From: Myxococcota bacterium
GTDB taxonomy: Bacteria > Myxococcota_A > UBA9160 > UBA4427
Assembly (NCBI GenBank): GCA_029243605.1
Contig: JAQWRT010000078.1
Location: 1 to 38,462, forward strand
Direction of reading: 5' to 3'
Length of the DNA: 38,462 bases
The translations under genes were made by a program, and so were the position numbers. A model generated the notes under the pieces. That model was not told where the DNA came from. It ran no database searches and saw nothing but the letters and a program-made list of their open reading frames with translations. Numbering within the stretch: the stretch's first letter is position 1; each line of letters opens with the position of its first letter. Positions 7,985-16,621 of this stretch are shown in pieces.

Positions 7985-8782
7985 TCAGGCGGGCTGGATC
8001 AGGCGCTCGACCTGCTCCCAGACCGCTTCGCCCCCAGAACGGAAGACGTTGAGAAGGGGCTCAGGGAGCCACTCGCTGACCGCTACGGGAAAGGCCGGGC
8101 GCGCTTGGACCCGGGCGTACCAATCGGCGACCCCCGGACGAAGGTCCCCGCTGAGCAGGGGGGCCATGGCCAGATGGTCGAGGCGGAGCACGTAGGGGAG
8201 CACCCCAGCATCCGCGAGTCCGAAGGCGTTGCCGGTCAACCATGGCTGGTGGGCGAGGGTTTTTTCCATGTCGTCGAGCAATTCGACTAGGGTGGCCAGA
8301 GCGCCGTTAAATTCTGGAGCTTGGATGCCGTGCTCGATGACGCTCCGTTTCACGGCGCGGCGAGCGGGGTCGGGGATCGCCGCCAAATTCGCTTCGCGGA
8401 CTTCCTCGGGTTGTTCCAGCAGAAGTCGTCGAGGCCCGATGGCATACGTGACCACCCCGATGGCGCCCTGAGTGGATTGATCGAAGCGCTTGACCCAGAG
8501 GCGCATGGCATGGCGCCCGGCGGGATCCGCGGGCTTCATGGGGACCGCGGGAAAGGCATCATCGAGATATTCGTTGATGAGGGTGGACTCGATGAGGGCT
8601 TTTCCCTCGTCAATGAGTGTGGGAACGACATGGTTCGGGTTGAGCTTGACGTAGGCCGGATCGTGCTGCTCGCCGGCGATGAGGTCGATGGGGCGTGAGG
8701 TGTAGTCGAGGCTTTTCTCGGCGAGCACCATGCGCACCTTCTGGGAGCAGGTCGATGCCGCATTGTGGTAGAGCTCGAGCAT
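7985..8782 (-). CDS. Glutathione S-transferase family protein
   Basis: 265 aa. The N-terminal thioredoxin-like domain (about 1-80) begins MLELYHNAASTCSQKVR, with the Ser/Cys segment S10-T-C-S13 at the usual catalytic place. It has the cis-proline P54 in HVVPTL and the glutathione gamma-glutamyl-binding pair E65-S66. An all-helical C-terminal domain (about 90-260) follows. It probably conjugates or reduces electrophiles with glutathione in the cytoplasm; substrate unknown. The start is supported by GGAGGAG about 6 nt upstream. It is co-directional with the MFS transporter and TauD-type genes upstream, 84 nt behind the MFS stop. Confidence 0.93.
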   Translation of the reverse strand: MLELYHNAASTCSQKVRMVLAEKSLDYTSRPIDLIAGEQHDPAYVKLNPNHVVPTLIDEGKALIESTLINEYLDDAFPAVPMKPADPAGRHAMRLWVKRFDQSTQGAIGVVTYAIGPRRLLLEQPEEVREANLAAIPDPARRAVKRSVIEHGIQAPEFNGALATLVELLDDMEKTLAHQPWLTGNAFGLADAGVLPYVLRLDHLAMAPLLSGDLRPGVADWYARVQARPAFPVAVSEWLPEPLLNVFRSGGEAVWEQVERLIQPA

Positions 8783-8865
8783 TGGATCTCCTCCTGGGCA
8801 TTTGGACCCCTCGGGCTAGGCAAATAGCGGCGGCCCGAATTTATGGATGCAAAAAAGCGGGCGGT

Positions 8866-10218
8866 TCATGGCCGGTAGTTGCGAACGTATTCGAGGTCGT
8901 CGGCGAGGGTTTGGGAAGCCCGCCAAAAATGATAGCCGGCGACTAGGAGAAGCATGGAGACTATGAGCAACGCGTAGCGCAGAGACTCGGCACCGAAACG
9001 GGGTGAGAGGAGATCGCTGATCCAGCCCGTCACAGCGGGTCCCATGGCCAGGCCGATGATATTGATCACGAAGAGCAGGACGGCGCTCGCGGTGGCCCGC
9101 ATGGCCGGCGTGGAGAGGCTCTGGGTGACCGCAAGAGCCGGGGCCTGATACATCAGCCCGAAGGCAGCGGGGGGCACCATCAACGCCAGCACCAGACCGG
9201 TATGCTGATTGAGGTAGACGCCGAGCCAGAAGGGGACCGAGGCGAGCATCGCCATGGCCGGCAGAAGCGAGCGTCCCCGGACGTCTCGGGAGGCCCAGCG
9301 ATCCGAGGCCCAGCCCCCCGCGTAGACCCCCACGCCGCCGCCAATCCCGATGATGAGCGCCAGCCAGGTACCCACTTCGCCGCTGTCCATGCCGTGGGAA
9401 CGCTTGAGGAAGGAGGGGGCCCAGTTGACAAAGGAATAGCCCGTAAAGGCGTAGAGGCCCGAGGCCAGGGCCGTATGACGAAAGCTTCGGGCGCGCCAGA
9501 GGAAGGCGATGACTTCTCGGGCGGTGTAGCTCCGAGACTCGCTGGGCAGGCCGTCGGCCATCCCTCTTGGGGGCTCGCGCAGGGTCAGAGCCACGAGTAC
9601 CGAGAGCAGCAATCCGGGAAGGCCCACAACCACGAAGGCCGTTCGCCATCCCAGACTCTCGTCGAGCCAGCCCCCGGCGAGCAAGCCGATGAGAATTCCA
9701 ATGGGAACGCCGAGAGAAAAAATCCCCAGCGCCGCTCCCCGGCGCTCCTCGGGGAAAAAGTCGCTGATCAGGGCTTGGCTGGGAGGGCTTCCGCCGGCTT
9801 CGCCTACGCCCACCCCGACCCGGTACATGAGAAGCACTCCAAAGCCCGCCGCGGAACCGCAGAGTGCGGTCATCAGGCTCCAGAGAGTGAGCGAGGCAAC
9901 GATGACCGTTTTGCGCGAGGTAATGTCGGCGAGTCGGGCGATGGGGACGCCGAGAGTCGCGTAGAAGAGCCCGAAAGCCGTGCCCGAGAGCAAGCCGAGC
10001 TCCACGTCGCTGAGCCCCAGATCGAGCTTGATGGATTCGAGAAGAATCGAAAGGACTTGGCGATCGACGAAATTGACGATGTAGACCACGGTCAAAAGGC
10101 CGAGCGCGTAGCGCGCATATTGCCTCGAAAAACCGTGGGAACTCGGGGAAGGCGGCGGTGAAATTACTTCGGAAGGAGGCAAACCAGGTCCTTTAGGTGG
10201 TCTATTGCGGAATGTCAC
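8866..10218 (-). CDS. MFS transporter, spinster-like
   Basis: 450 aa with 12 predicted membrane helices. The first helix contains VYIVNFVDRQVLSIL, the second loop GVPIARLADITSRK and helix 4-5 GVGVGEAGGSPPS, a pattern typical of the spinster/Spns-like MFS group frequent in catabolic clusters of proteobacteria. The substrate is unknown. The GTG at 10218 overlaps the end of the dioxygenase gene by 17 nt and lacks a ribosome-binding site. An in-frame TTG at 10182, preceded by AAAGGA 6 nt upstream, would start 20 nt after the dioxygenase stop and may be the true start. Its position behind the dioxygenase suggests joint transcription and possibly uptake of that enzyme's substrate. Confidence 0.9.
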   Translation of the reverse strand: MTFRNRPPKGPGLPPSEVISPPPSPSSHGFSRQYARYALGLLTVVYIVNFVDRQVLSILLESIKLDLGLSDVELGLLSGTAFGLFYATLGVPIARLADITSRKTVIVASLTLWSLMTALCGSAAGFGVLLMYRVGVGVGEAGGSPPSQALISDFFPEERRGAALGIFSLGVPIGILIGLLAGGWLDESLGWRTAFVVVGLPGLLLSVLVALTLREPPRGMADGLPSESRSYTAREVIAFLWRARSFRHTALASGLYAFTGYSFVNWAPSFLKRSHGMDSGEVGTWLALIIGIGGGVGVYAGGWASDRWASRDVRGRSLLPAMAMLASVPFWLGVYLNQHTGLVLALMVPPAAFGLMYQAPALAVTQSLSTPAMRATASAVLLFVINIIGLAMGPAVTGWISDLLSPRFGAESLRYALLIVSMLLLVAGYHFWRASQTLADDLEYVRNYRP

Positions 10219-10966
10219 CCGTCAGGGTCACGCGATGAATTCTCCGCCGCGCCTCGCCGAAATCGTTCTCTACTCGGTGTTGGGTCGACCGGTTGTCCCA
10301 GAAGGCGACATCACCGGCCTGCCAAGCGTGTCGGTGGGTGAAGCGCTCCTGGGTGGAGTGCGCGTAGAGGTACTGGAGGAGATCGTCGCTCTCGGTCTCG
10401 CTGAGTTCGAGAATTCGCTGGGTAAAGATCCCGTTGACGAAGAGACTCCGGAGGCCGGACTCGGGGTGTTTGCGGACCACGGGATGAACGCTTTGCATTT
10501 CGGGATCCCACCAGGCTTTGTGGACAGCTCGAAGCCCTTGGATCCGCTCCTGGACGTCCCTGGGCAGATGCTCGTAGGCCGCGGTTTGGCTCGCCCACTC
10601 GGTATCGCCACCGGATTCCGGCGAGATCTGCATGTGGAGAATTGAACCCAGAGGGGGAGCGGGTAGGGCGGTCATATCGGTATGCCACCACTCCGCCGTG
10701 GGGGCGCCATCGGCGGTGTCGATGATAAATATCTCCGGGTGGTCCGCTGCGCCCTCCCGGGTGGGGTGGATTTCGGGGACGCCGAACTGGGAGGCGAACT
10801 CGATGTGTTGCTCCGGGCTGAGGGTTTGGCGCGGGAAGATCAGGATCTGATGCTCCACTAGGGCGCGCCGGACCTCGGCCACCGTCTCGGCCGAGAGCGC
10901 TGAGGCGAGGTCCAGATCTCTGATTTCGGCGCCTAGGGCCGGTTGTAGGGGGACGAGGTTCAGAAT
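10202..10966 (-). CDS. TauD/TfdA-family Fe(II)/2-oxoglutarate dioxygenase with probable non-canonical start
   Basis: 254 aa if begun at 10966. The iron site is H95-x-D97 (WWHTDM) with distal H230 (TQHRVEND), and the 2-oxoglutarate-binding arginines lie in RRRIHRVTL. The family hydroxylates small organic acids such as taurine or phenoxyacetates. The first ordinary start is GTG at 10882, but the open frame upstream continues to 10966 and encodes LNLVPLQPALGAEIRDLDL, the conserved TauD N-terminus. In this extension the only start-like codons are ATT at 10966, with GGAG 9 nt upstream, and CTG at 10963; a TAA at 10972-10970 closes the frame. Thus either a rare ATT/CTG start is used, an ATG was mutated, or the assembly has an error. 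Confidence 0.85.
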   Translation of the reverse strand: MLNLVPLQPALGAEIRDLDLASALSAETVAEVRRALVEHQILIFPRQTLSPEQHIEFASQFGVPEIHPTREGAADHPEIFIIDTADGAPTAEWWHTDMTALPAPPLGSILHMQISPESGGDTEWASQTAAYEHLPRDVQERIQGLRAVHKAWWDPEMQSVHPVVRKHPESGLRSLFVNGIFTQRILELSETESDDLLQYLYAHSTQERFTHRHAWQAGDVAFWDNRSTQHRVENDFGEARRRIHRVTLTGDIPQ

Positions 10967-11363
10967 GGCTTAGTTCTCCAGGAGCGAGGGGCGGACGGGT
11001 TCGGGCGAGGGCTGGGATCCGAGACTGTAGCGAGTCTTGCTAGAGCACAGAGTGTGGGGTTTTGCCCAGTCTTGAAACTGAGACTCAGGACGCGCAGAAT
11101 AGCGGGTCTGGGTTCGTCGTCCGACCCGGATCGTTGAGCGATGAGCGCACTCGCGCATGCACGCGATGAAAGATCCCAGCTTCCCCCCAAGGAAAAAGGG
11201 ACCGACCTTTCATTATCGAGCACCGCTCGCAAGCCATGGCAAATGGGCGACAGGGCGCCGAGGTGGGGAGCAATCCCCACCCGGCGCCTTCCCCCTCCCG
11301 GGGCAGTCTTGCTCGGGCTCAGGCCGCGCCGTAGGGGCGCCCGGGGTGTGTCTACGCCGCCGC
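10967..11363. other. Intergenic region with a long hairpin, no gene recognised
   Basis: 397 nt between the alpha/beta hydrolase end and the dioxygenase start, both on the minus strand. It should carry the promoter of the dioxygenase operon, but I see no convincing -35/-10 pair. It contains a strong inverted repeat at 11254-11288 (listed separately). Open frames in it have shadow-like composition. Confidence 0.45.
11254..11288. repeat. Long inverted repeat (15-bp stem), terminator or structured RNA candidate
   Basis: GGCGCCG plus GGTGGGGA pair with TCCCCACC plus CGGCGCC around a 4-nt loop, with one bulged A at 11261. It lies about 75 nt downstream of the alpha/beta hydrolase stop, so it could end that minus-strand operon, but no T-run follows on the minus strand. 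On the plus strand it is followed by TTCCCCCT. Confidence 0.5.
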
Positions 11364-12641
11364 TCAGGCGAAGCGTTCCTGGATCCAGTTCAGGACCAAG
11401 TCCATCAGCGCTTCGACATCGGGCGCGTCTTGGGCCCCGAACTCGGGCTCGAAATAGTGCCGGGCGTCGGGGAAGGAGTGGAAGGTGCGGTCCGAGGCTC
11501 CCACCGCCGCGAAGATCGGCTTCGCATCACTCTCGGGGTAGATTTCACGATCTCTGCCGGCATTGACCACCAATGTGGGCTGCTCGATCTCGGGCAGGGT
11601 TTGCATCAGATCCGCGTTGGATGAGAGCCCGGACCAGGTCGAGAGCCAGGCCCGAGGCGTGCATATCCGGCCGAAGCCCATCAGCGCCATGTTCATCAGG
11701 TCCGGACGATCGCTCAGGAGAGAGCCGTACTCCCGGGGCGATGGATCGAGGTGGTGATCGGCGTAATGGAGATTGGCCATGGTGCGGTAGATGACGAGCA
11801 CGGGTTCGAAGGCCTCGTGGAGAAGAATCTGACGTTGCTCGTCGGGCGGCCGTTGCCGAAAGTCCGGGTCGGCATGGGACTCCTCTGCGGCCAGGCTCTG
11901 TCCGGCGAGCTCCTTGGCCTTTTCATCGATCCGCCGGACCCGCTCGATCTGAGCGCTTCGGTAGCGCTCGACGAATTCCGGTGCATACCGGCTCCACTCG
12001 GGGGCGGGGACGAAGCCATTCTCGGGGGAGTACATGTCGAGGGCGGGATCGGTGGCGAAGGCGTCTTCCTCGTCGACTACGGCGGGGTCGATGCATTGGT
12101 TGATGATGCGCCCCTCACCCTTGTGCGCCGACGCGTAGATAAGACCGTCGGCGGGGGAGAGGTCGTAGCTCTCGAGACGCGTTCGGGCGCCGGCGGGGGT
12201 GTGGCTAATTCGGTCCGACGGCGCACGGACGGCCTGGGCCTGAAAAAGGGCGTTGAGGGGGCCACCTCCCGAGTTCCCCAGAAGAATCACGGATCGGACC
12301 CCGAGGTCTCGCAGGTAGGCGACACAGGCAGCCACATCGAGAATGATCTGCTCGTGGACCGTGTCGGTATCATTATTCGGGTTGCGGGTATTGGCGCCCA
12401 GGCACCCGATGCCGGCTTCCAGCAGGCGGGGAAAGCTGTAATGCCGGGTAAAGTCCACCCGGGGATGCATGCAGACCACCGCGATTGAGGGAATAGGGGC
12501 GCTCTCTGGGGTCCAGAAGAGCCCATGGATTTGCCGATGATCGACGGTGTCCAGCAGGAGCGGGGTGACGTTGGCCCGCTCTGGGGGGCGGCGAAAATTG
12601 AAGGGGGCTCCGCCCCAATAGGTTTTGGCAACCAGCAGCAT
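11364..12641 (-). CDS. Alpha/beta hydrolase
   Basis: 425 aa from ATG at 12641, with GGAG 7 nt upstream. A longer open frame to 13028 runs antiparallel through the neighbouring metallo-hydrolase gene and is not real. The catalytic triad is readable: nucleophile elbow GNSGGG with S124, D364 in NAGRDREIY and H395 in DARHYF. A large insert between residues about 135 and 330 forms a cap domain rich in acidic residues. The substrate is unknown; the early HPRVDFTRHYSFPRL block resembles esterases/hydrolases of the dienelactone-hydrolase-like fold. It lies 44 nt behind the metallo-hydrolase gene, so probably the last gene of the TonB operon transcript or of a two-gene unit. Confidence 0.88.
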   Translation of the reverse strand: MLLVAKTYWGGAPFNFRRPPERANVTPLLLDTVDHRQIHGLFWTPESAPIPSIAVVCMHPRVDFTRHYSFPRLLEAGIGCLGANTRNPNNDTDTVHEQIILDVAACVAYLRDLGVRSVILLGNSGGGPLNALFQAQAVRAPSDRISHTPAGARTRLESYDLSPADGLIYASAHKGEGRIINQCIDPAVVDEEDAFATDPALDMYSPENGFVPAPEWSRYAPEFVERYRSAQIERVRRIDEKAKELAGQSLAAEESHADPDFRQRPPDEQRQILLHEAFEPVLVIYRTMANLHYADHHLDPSPREYGSLLSDRPDLMNMALMGFGRICTPRAWLSTWSGLSSNADLMQTLPEIEQPTLVVNAGRDREIYPESDAKPIFAAVGASDRTFHSFPDARHYFEPEFGAQDAPDVEALMDLVLNWIQERFA

Positions 12642-12685
12642 GGGGAGTCTCCGTCTCGGTTGGGCGCCGCTGGAGAATCCTCCGG

Positions 12686-13630
12686 CTAGCGGGCGAGCTC
12701 CGCCATTAGGCTGAAAAGTTCCACCGTGTTCGGGGGCGGGCTGGGGTCTCCGAACTCCCGGTAGAGGGTGTGTACGTTGACCGCGATTCTCTCGGAATCC
12801 AGCCAGGAGGAGTAGTCCGCCAGGGCGATATCCCTCGTGGCTTCGACGGCGGACAAGCCGGCCTGGTAACGCCTGAAAGCCTCGTCTCGGATATATTCGA
12901 GATACCCGCGCATTCGGCGAACGCCCTCGATGTCGGTGAGGGGGCCGTGTCCGGGCACGATCACTCGGGGTCGCATTTCGATGATGCGGTTGCAGGCGTC
13001 GATCCAGTTGCCCACGGGCCCTTCCCAAATGATCGGAGTGCCATCGATAAAAAGAATATCGCCGGTAAAAACCACTTCGTCCTGGGGGACGTGGACCAGA
13101 ACGTCACCACGGGTGTGGGCTGGGCCCACTTCGATCAGAAGAACCTCTTTGTCACCCACCCTACGAGAGGTCTGCCCCTCGAACGTTTCGGTGGGAGGCG
13201 TGCTGCGAATGCCCTCGAACTCGAAGGCCCCAAAGATTTCGCGCAAGAAAGCGCCGGCCGCTCCGAGTTGATCGGCATTTTGGATCATTTCGGCCATTAG
13301 GGCAGGGGTGACGAGTTCCATCTCCTCGGCACTTGCGCGAGAGGCGATGATCGTGGCGCCTTCGACGAGCTGGTTTCCGTAACAGTGATCCCCATTGGCG
13401 TGGGTGTTGACCAGGGTGTCGATCTTGCCCGCCGCGGGAGTGGCATCGGCCATGGCCGCGAGCATCTCCCGGGTGAGCGGAAGATCGAAGAGCGTGTCCA
13501 CGAGCAGGGACTCGTCGCCGTCTGTGACCAGTCCGGCGTTGCTATAGCCCCAGGAGCCATCGGGCTGAAGCCAAGCGAAAAGGCCGCCTCCGAGATCCTC
13601 CAAGGCTTTTTGATACGCTTTCGGGGCCAT
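12686..13630 (-). CDS. MBL-fold metallo-hydrolase with HxNxDH motif
   Basis: 314 aa from ATG at 13630; an earlier ATG at 13711 would overlap the TPR gene and add arginine-rich shadow sequence. The metal motif reads H77-A-N79-G-D81-H82, so the second His of the canonical HxHxDH is Asn. The remaining ligands H172 (GPAHTRGD), D191 (FTGDILF) and H228 (VPGHGPL) are intact. A C-terminal helical region (about 235-314) resembles that of quinoprotein-relay-type MBL hydrolases. HxNxDH is known in a subset of MBL proteins and should alter the Zn1 site. The substrate is unknown. It follows the TPR gene by 26 nt and precedes the alpha/beta hydrolase by 44 nt. Confidence 0.9.
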   Translation of the reverse strand: MAPKAYQKALEDLGGGLFAWLQPDGSWGYSNAGLVTDGDESLLVDTLFDLPLTREMLAAMADATPAAGKIDTLVNTHANGDHCYGNQLVEGATIIASRASAEEMELVTPALMAEMIQNADQLGAAGAFLREIFGAFEFEGIRSTPPTETFEGQTSRRVGDKEVLLIEVGPAHTRGDVLVHVPQDEVVFTGDILFIDGTPIIWEGPVGNWIDACNRIIEMRPRVIVPGHGPLTDIEGVRRMRGYLEYIRDEAFRRYQAGLSAVEATRDIALADYSSWLDSERIAVNVHTLYREFGDPSPPPNTVELFSLMAELAR

Positions 13631-13656
13631 GGGATGATCCGGGAATGAGGGAGTTT

Positions 13657-14937
13657 TCAGCCGCCGGCGTTCTGCTGATCGGTGATCGCCCGGTTGACGT
13701 GCTTGAGCCACTTCTTGGCGCTCGAGGCCGACTTCTCTTCCTGGGCGGCGGCGGTGAAGGCCGTCTTGGCGGATTTGAATCGCTTCTCGTTGTAGTTTGA
13801 GACTCCGAGAAGGAGCTGGGCCGAACCGACATCGCGGAGGCTGCCCTTGTCGATGCCCGATTGCAGAGCCTGTCGGGCCTTCTTCCAGTCCTCGACTTCA
13901 AGATGAACCTGGGCGAGGCGGATATAGAGGTCGCCTTCTTCAGCGAGAATCGCGGCTTCTTCAAGGGGCGGGATCGCGTCCTGATACTCCCGGGCGTGCA
14001 GCAGGGAGTTCGCGTAGAGCTCGAGATTCTTGGCGGTATTCTCGAGGGTGCCATCCTTCAGACCCTTGGCCATGACCTGGGCGGCGGGCCAGGGCAGGTC
14101 GTGGTAGAGGTAGCGCTGAGTCAGCTGGGTCAGTTCATTTTCCTTGGTCAGATAATCGAGCTGATAGGCCAACTCCAGCATGGCCAGAGCCTTCTCTTCC
14201 TCGCCGATATTTGAGTATCCGAAGGCCAACTGCATGTAGTAGTCCTTCTTCGGGAAGAGGGTGACGAGGGTTTTGAGTACCTCGAGGGTTTCCGGGATAT
14301 TGCCGTTCTGGTATTCCACGGCGAGAAGCATGCGGAGCCGGTTCTCGACCGGACTCGTGGAGAGGTCCACGGTGGTTCTCGCATGGGTGAGGGCGGAGGC
14401 CCAATCTTCTTTGCCCGCGTAGGCAATGGTGATCATGAAATGGGCTTGGGCATCGGGCTTTTCGGCGGCGTCCAGCCAGGCTTCGAAGAGCTCGAGGGCT
14501 CGGTCGTAATTTTCCTGCCCCAGGTAGAGCTGCCCGAGGTTGTACTTGAGCTGCTGCATGGCAGTGTCGGGGAGGTAGTCGACTTGGAGTGCGACCTCAA
14601 AGGCTGCCAGGGCCTCTTCGTATTTCTCCTGGGCGCCGAGCATATAACCCATCATCTGGTAGACCGTTGCCCGGTCGAATTTCTTCAGACGGGTCTTCTC
14701 GCTCAGAGGGCGCAGGATCTCCAGAGCACCGGCGTAGTCCTCTACTTCGGCAAGTTCCTGAATCTTCATCAGCTTCTTGCCGACTTGTTGGCTGGGGACG
14801 AAGTTTTTGCGGGAGCTGTTCTTCTTTTTCCGCTCTGCGCTGGCCGTGCTGCTCATGACGCCTAGGGATAGGCTGAATGCGAGCAGGATGGCGACGATGA
14901 TCCGCGTTAGCCGACTATTGGCTGCCTGTTGAAACAT
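13657..14937 (-). CDS. Periplasmic TPR-repeat protein of the TonB2 operon
   Basis: 426 aa from ATG at 14937, which has AGGAG 8-9 nt upstream; an upstream GTG at 15018 would overlap the TonB gene. A signal peptide occupies residues 1 to about 36 (hydrophobic IIVAILLAFSLSLGVM, then STASA). About eight TPR-like helix pairs follow, for example LEILRPLSE, AYAGKEDWASALTHARTTV, GEEEKALAMLELAYQLD and RLAQVHLEVEDWKKARQALQ. A TPR protein at the end of a TtpC-ExbB-ExbD-TonB operon is the known arrangement in Vibrio and Shewanella TonB2 systems; it probably scaffolds or aids energy transfer to outer-membrane receptors. The C-terminus ends KWLKHVNRAITDQQ. Confidence 0.92.
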   Translation of the reverse strand: MFQQAANSRLTRIIVAILLAFSLSLGVMSSTASAERKKKNSSRKNFVPSQQVGKKLMKIQELAEVEDYAGALEILRPLSEKTRLKKFDRATVYQMMGYMLGAQEKYEEALAAFEVALQVDYLPDTAMQQLKYNLGQLYLGQENYDRALELFEAWLDAAEKPDAQAHFMITIAYAGKEDWASALTHARTTVDLSTSPVENRLRMLLAVEYQNGNIPETLEVLKTLVTLFPKKDYYMQLAFGYSNIGEEEKALAMLELAYQLDYLTKENELTQLTQRYLYHDLPWPAAQVMAKGLKDGTLENTAKNLELYANSLLHAREYQDAIPPLEEAAILAEEGDLYIRLAQVHLEVEDWKKARQALQSGIDKGSLRDVGSAQLLLGVSNYNEKRFKSAKTAFTAAAQEEKSASSAKKWLKHVNRAITDQQNAGG

Positions 14938-15014
14938 GGATTCAGGCTCCTTTGACTTCGCTGCTTTTGCGTTTGAGGCCGGTTTGTCCTGGGCTGGACG
15001 CCCGAGCGCTGGGG

Positions 15015-15626
15015 TCAAATATCATCCAAGTCGAAGGAAAGCTTGACTTCCTCGGTCCTGGCGATGGATTGGCCATCGACGACTCGGGGCCGGTATTTCC
15101 ATTTTTTGAGCGCCCGGATTGCGGCACGGTCAAATATTCTCTTGGGCTTGGAGTCGATGACTTCGGGGTTCTCGACGGTGCCGGTTGCTGTAATCGTGAA
15201 ACGGAGCACAACCCAGCCTTCGATCCCGCGTTCAGCCGCCCGGATGGGATACTGGGGCGGCACGCGGACGAGGGGGACACTGTCCGAGTCGCTCGGCGCA
15301 CCGAGATTCGGTCCTGACCCGAGATCCGGACCGGCGCTGAGATCCGGGGCGGCGATCGCCATGGCATTCGCGTCCGGCGCGTCGGTCTTGGACATCTTAA
15401 GGTCCGGCGGCGGAGGCGGCTCCGGGGGGTTCTCTTTCTTGGGCAATTCTCGTTTGCGAGTCTGGGTCGCCGAATCGCGCTTCAGACGAACAAACTCGAT
15501 GACCTGACCCTTACGGATATCTGCCCCACGCTCGCTTCCCATGGAAATGAGATATTGCATGAGATAGAAGAGACCAAAAGTGATCCCGAGGGCGAGGATT
15601 GCGGCAATTCCGTGACGGACCACCAT
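15015..15626 (-). CDS. tonB: TonB2-type energy transducer
   Basis: 203 aa. A single N-terminal membrane helix (about residues 7-28) is followed by a basic segment (KKENPP), a short proline stretch EPPPPPDL, a low-complexity Asp/Ala/Gly linker, and a C-terminal TonB domain from about 118. The C-terminal domain has the expected VRVPPQYPIRAAERGIEG, VVLRFTI, FDRAAIRALKKWKYRP pattern. It is shorter than classical TonB, as in TonB2 proteins. It contacts outer-membrane receptors and passes on energy from the ExbBD motor. It starts 6 nt behind ExbD. Confidence 0.95.
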   Translation of the reverse strand: MVVRHGIAAILALGITFGLFYLMQYLISMGSERGADIRKGQVIEFVRLKRDSATQTRKRELPKKENPPEPPPPPDLKMSKTDAPDANAMAIAAPDLSAGPDLGSGPNLGAPSDSDSVPLVRVPPQYPIRAAERGIEGWVVLRFTITATGTVENPEVIDSKPKRIFDRAAIRALKKWKYRPRVVDGQSIARTEEVKLSFDLDDI

Positions 15627-15632
15627 TCCAGC

Positions 15633-16040
15633 CTATTCCCCGACTTCGTTGGCCGCGATGGAGACGTTAAACACCCCGGCTTGCCGAGAGGCATCCATGA
15701 CTTGGACGAGGAGACCGTTCTTCGAGTTCTCATCGGCCTGGATGACCACGGCGCCCTGAGGGTTCTCCGCGCGAAGGCGCTCGATATTGGCGCGTACCGA
15801 TCTGGGGTCGACCTGGCGTCGATCAATCCAGATCTGGTTGGTGTCGGTGATCGCGACGAGAATATTTCCTCGCTCCTTGACGGTGGCAGTCGCGGCATCG
15901 GGTCGATTGACGTCAATGCCGGACTCCTTGACGAAGGAGGCGGTGACGATGAAGAAAATCAACATGATGAACACCACGTCGAGCATGGGCGTAATGTCGA
16001 TTTGGGCTTCTTCTTCTTCCCTGGCTTTTTTTCGACGCAT
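15633..16040 (-). CDS. exbD: ExbD-type biopolymer transport protein
   Basis: 135 aa, usual size. A charged N-terminus (MRRKKAREEEEAQ) leads into IDITPMLDVVFIMLIFF, with the essential proton-carrying Asp at D21, and a periplasmic domain (about 45-135). It forms the dimeric core inside the ExbB pentamer that uses the proton motive force to drive TonB. It lies 43 nt downstream of ExbB. Confidence 0.97.
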   Translation of the reverse strand: MRRKKAREEEEAQIDITPMLDVVFIMLIFFIVTASFVKESGIDVNRPDAATATVKERGNILVAITDTNQIWIDRRQVDPRSVRANIERLRAENPQGAVVIQADENSKNGLLVQVMDASRQAGVFNVSIAANEVGE

Positions 16041-16083
16041 CGTATTAGGTTCCCGTTCCCTGTGCTGGCAGCCTCGAAGGCTG

Positions 16084-16599
16084 TCAGTCGTGAGTCATCT
16101 TGTCGGCGAGTTTGTCGGTTTCGTCCTTGGCAAAGCGCTGTAACTGGACCGAGAAGTAGAGCCCCGATAGGGCTGCAACCATGCCGGCCATGGTGGGAAT
16201 CGTTGCCTTCGAGACGCCCGCAGCCATGGCGCGAGCGTTGCTGTTGCCCGCTGTCGCCATGACGTCGAATACTTCGATCATCCCGGTCACCGTGCCGAGC
16301 AGGCCCAGGAGAGGGCAGAGCGCGACAAGGGTATTGATCAGGTTGATCGAACGGTTCAGGTCCAGAGAGGCTTCCGAGATCCACAACTCGCGAATGCGGT
16401 GGGCCCGCCAAGAGAGCTGGTCTGGCCGGTTGTGCCAGCGGCCCAGGATCTCTTCCGCCTGATCGGGATAGACCAAGCGGAAGAAGTACTGGCGTTCCAG
16501 AATCATGGTCCACATCGCCAAGGTCACGGCGAAGATCATCAGCAGGACGTCACCGCCCTGGTTGATGAAATCCCCGACCGCTTCGAATAGGCCCGTCAC
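16084..16599 (-). CDS. exbB: ExbB-type proton channel subunit
   Basis: 171 aa, three membrane helices, MotA/TolQ/ExbB family. The channel-lining segment CPLLGLLGTVTGMIEVFDVM and the later VSKATIPTMAGMVAALSGLYFSV are as in ExbB2 of TonB2 systems. The GTG start at 16599 is 22 nt after TtpC. It is a short ExbB without a cytoplasmic N-terminal extension, typical for the partner of TtpC. Confidence 0.95.
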   Translation of the reverse strand: MTGLFEAVGDFINQGGDVLLMIFAVTLAMWTMILERQYFFRLVYPDQAEEILGRWHNRPDQLSWRAHRIRELWISEASLDLNRSINLINTLVALCPLLGLLGTVTGMIEVFDVMATAGNSNARAMAAGVSKATIPTMAGMVAALSGLYFSVQLQRFAKDETDKLADKMTHD

Positions 16600-16621
16600 G
16601 CTGGTTGTCCCCCTTGAATCC

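Noticed and set aside
12642..13028. N-terminal extension of the alpha/beta hydrolase
   Set aside because: It would overlap the MBL gene in another frame and is arginine/proline-rich; the ATG at 12641 has a good ribosome-binding site.
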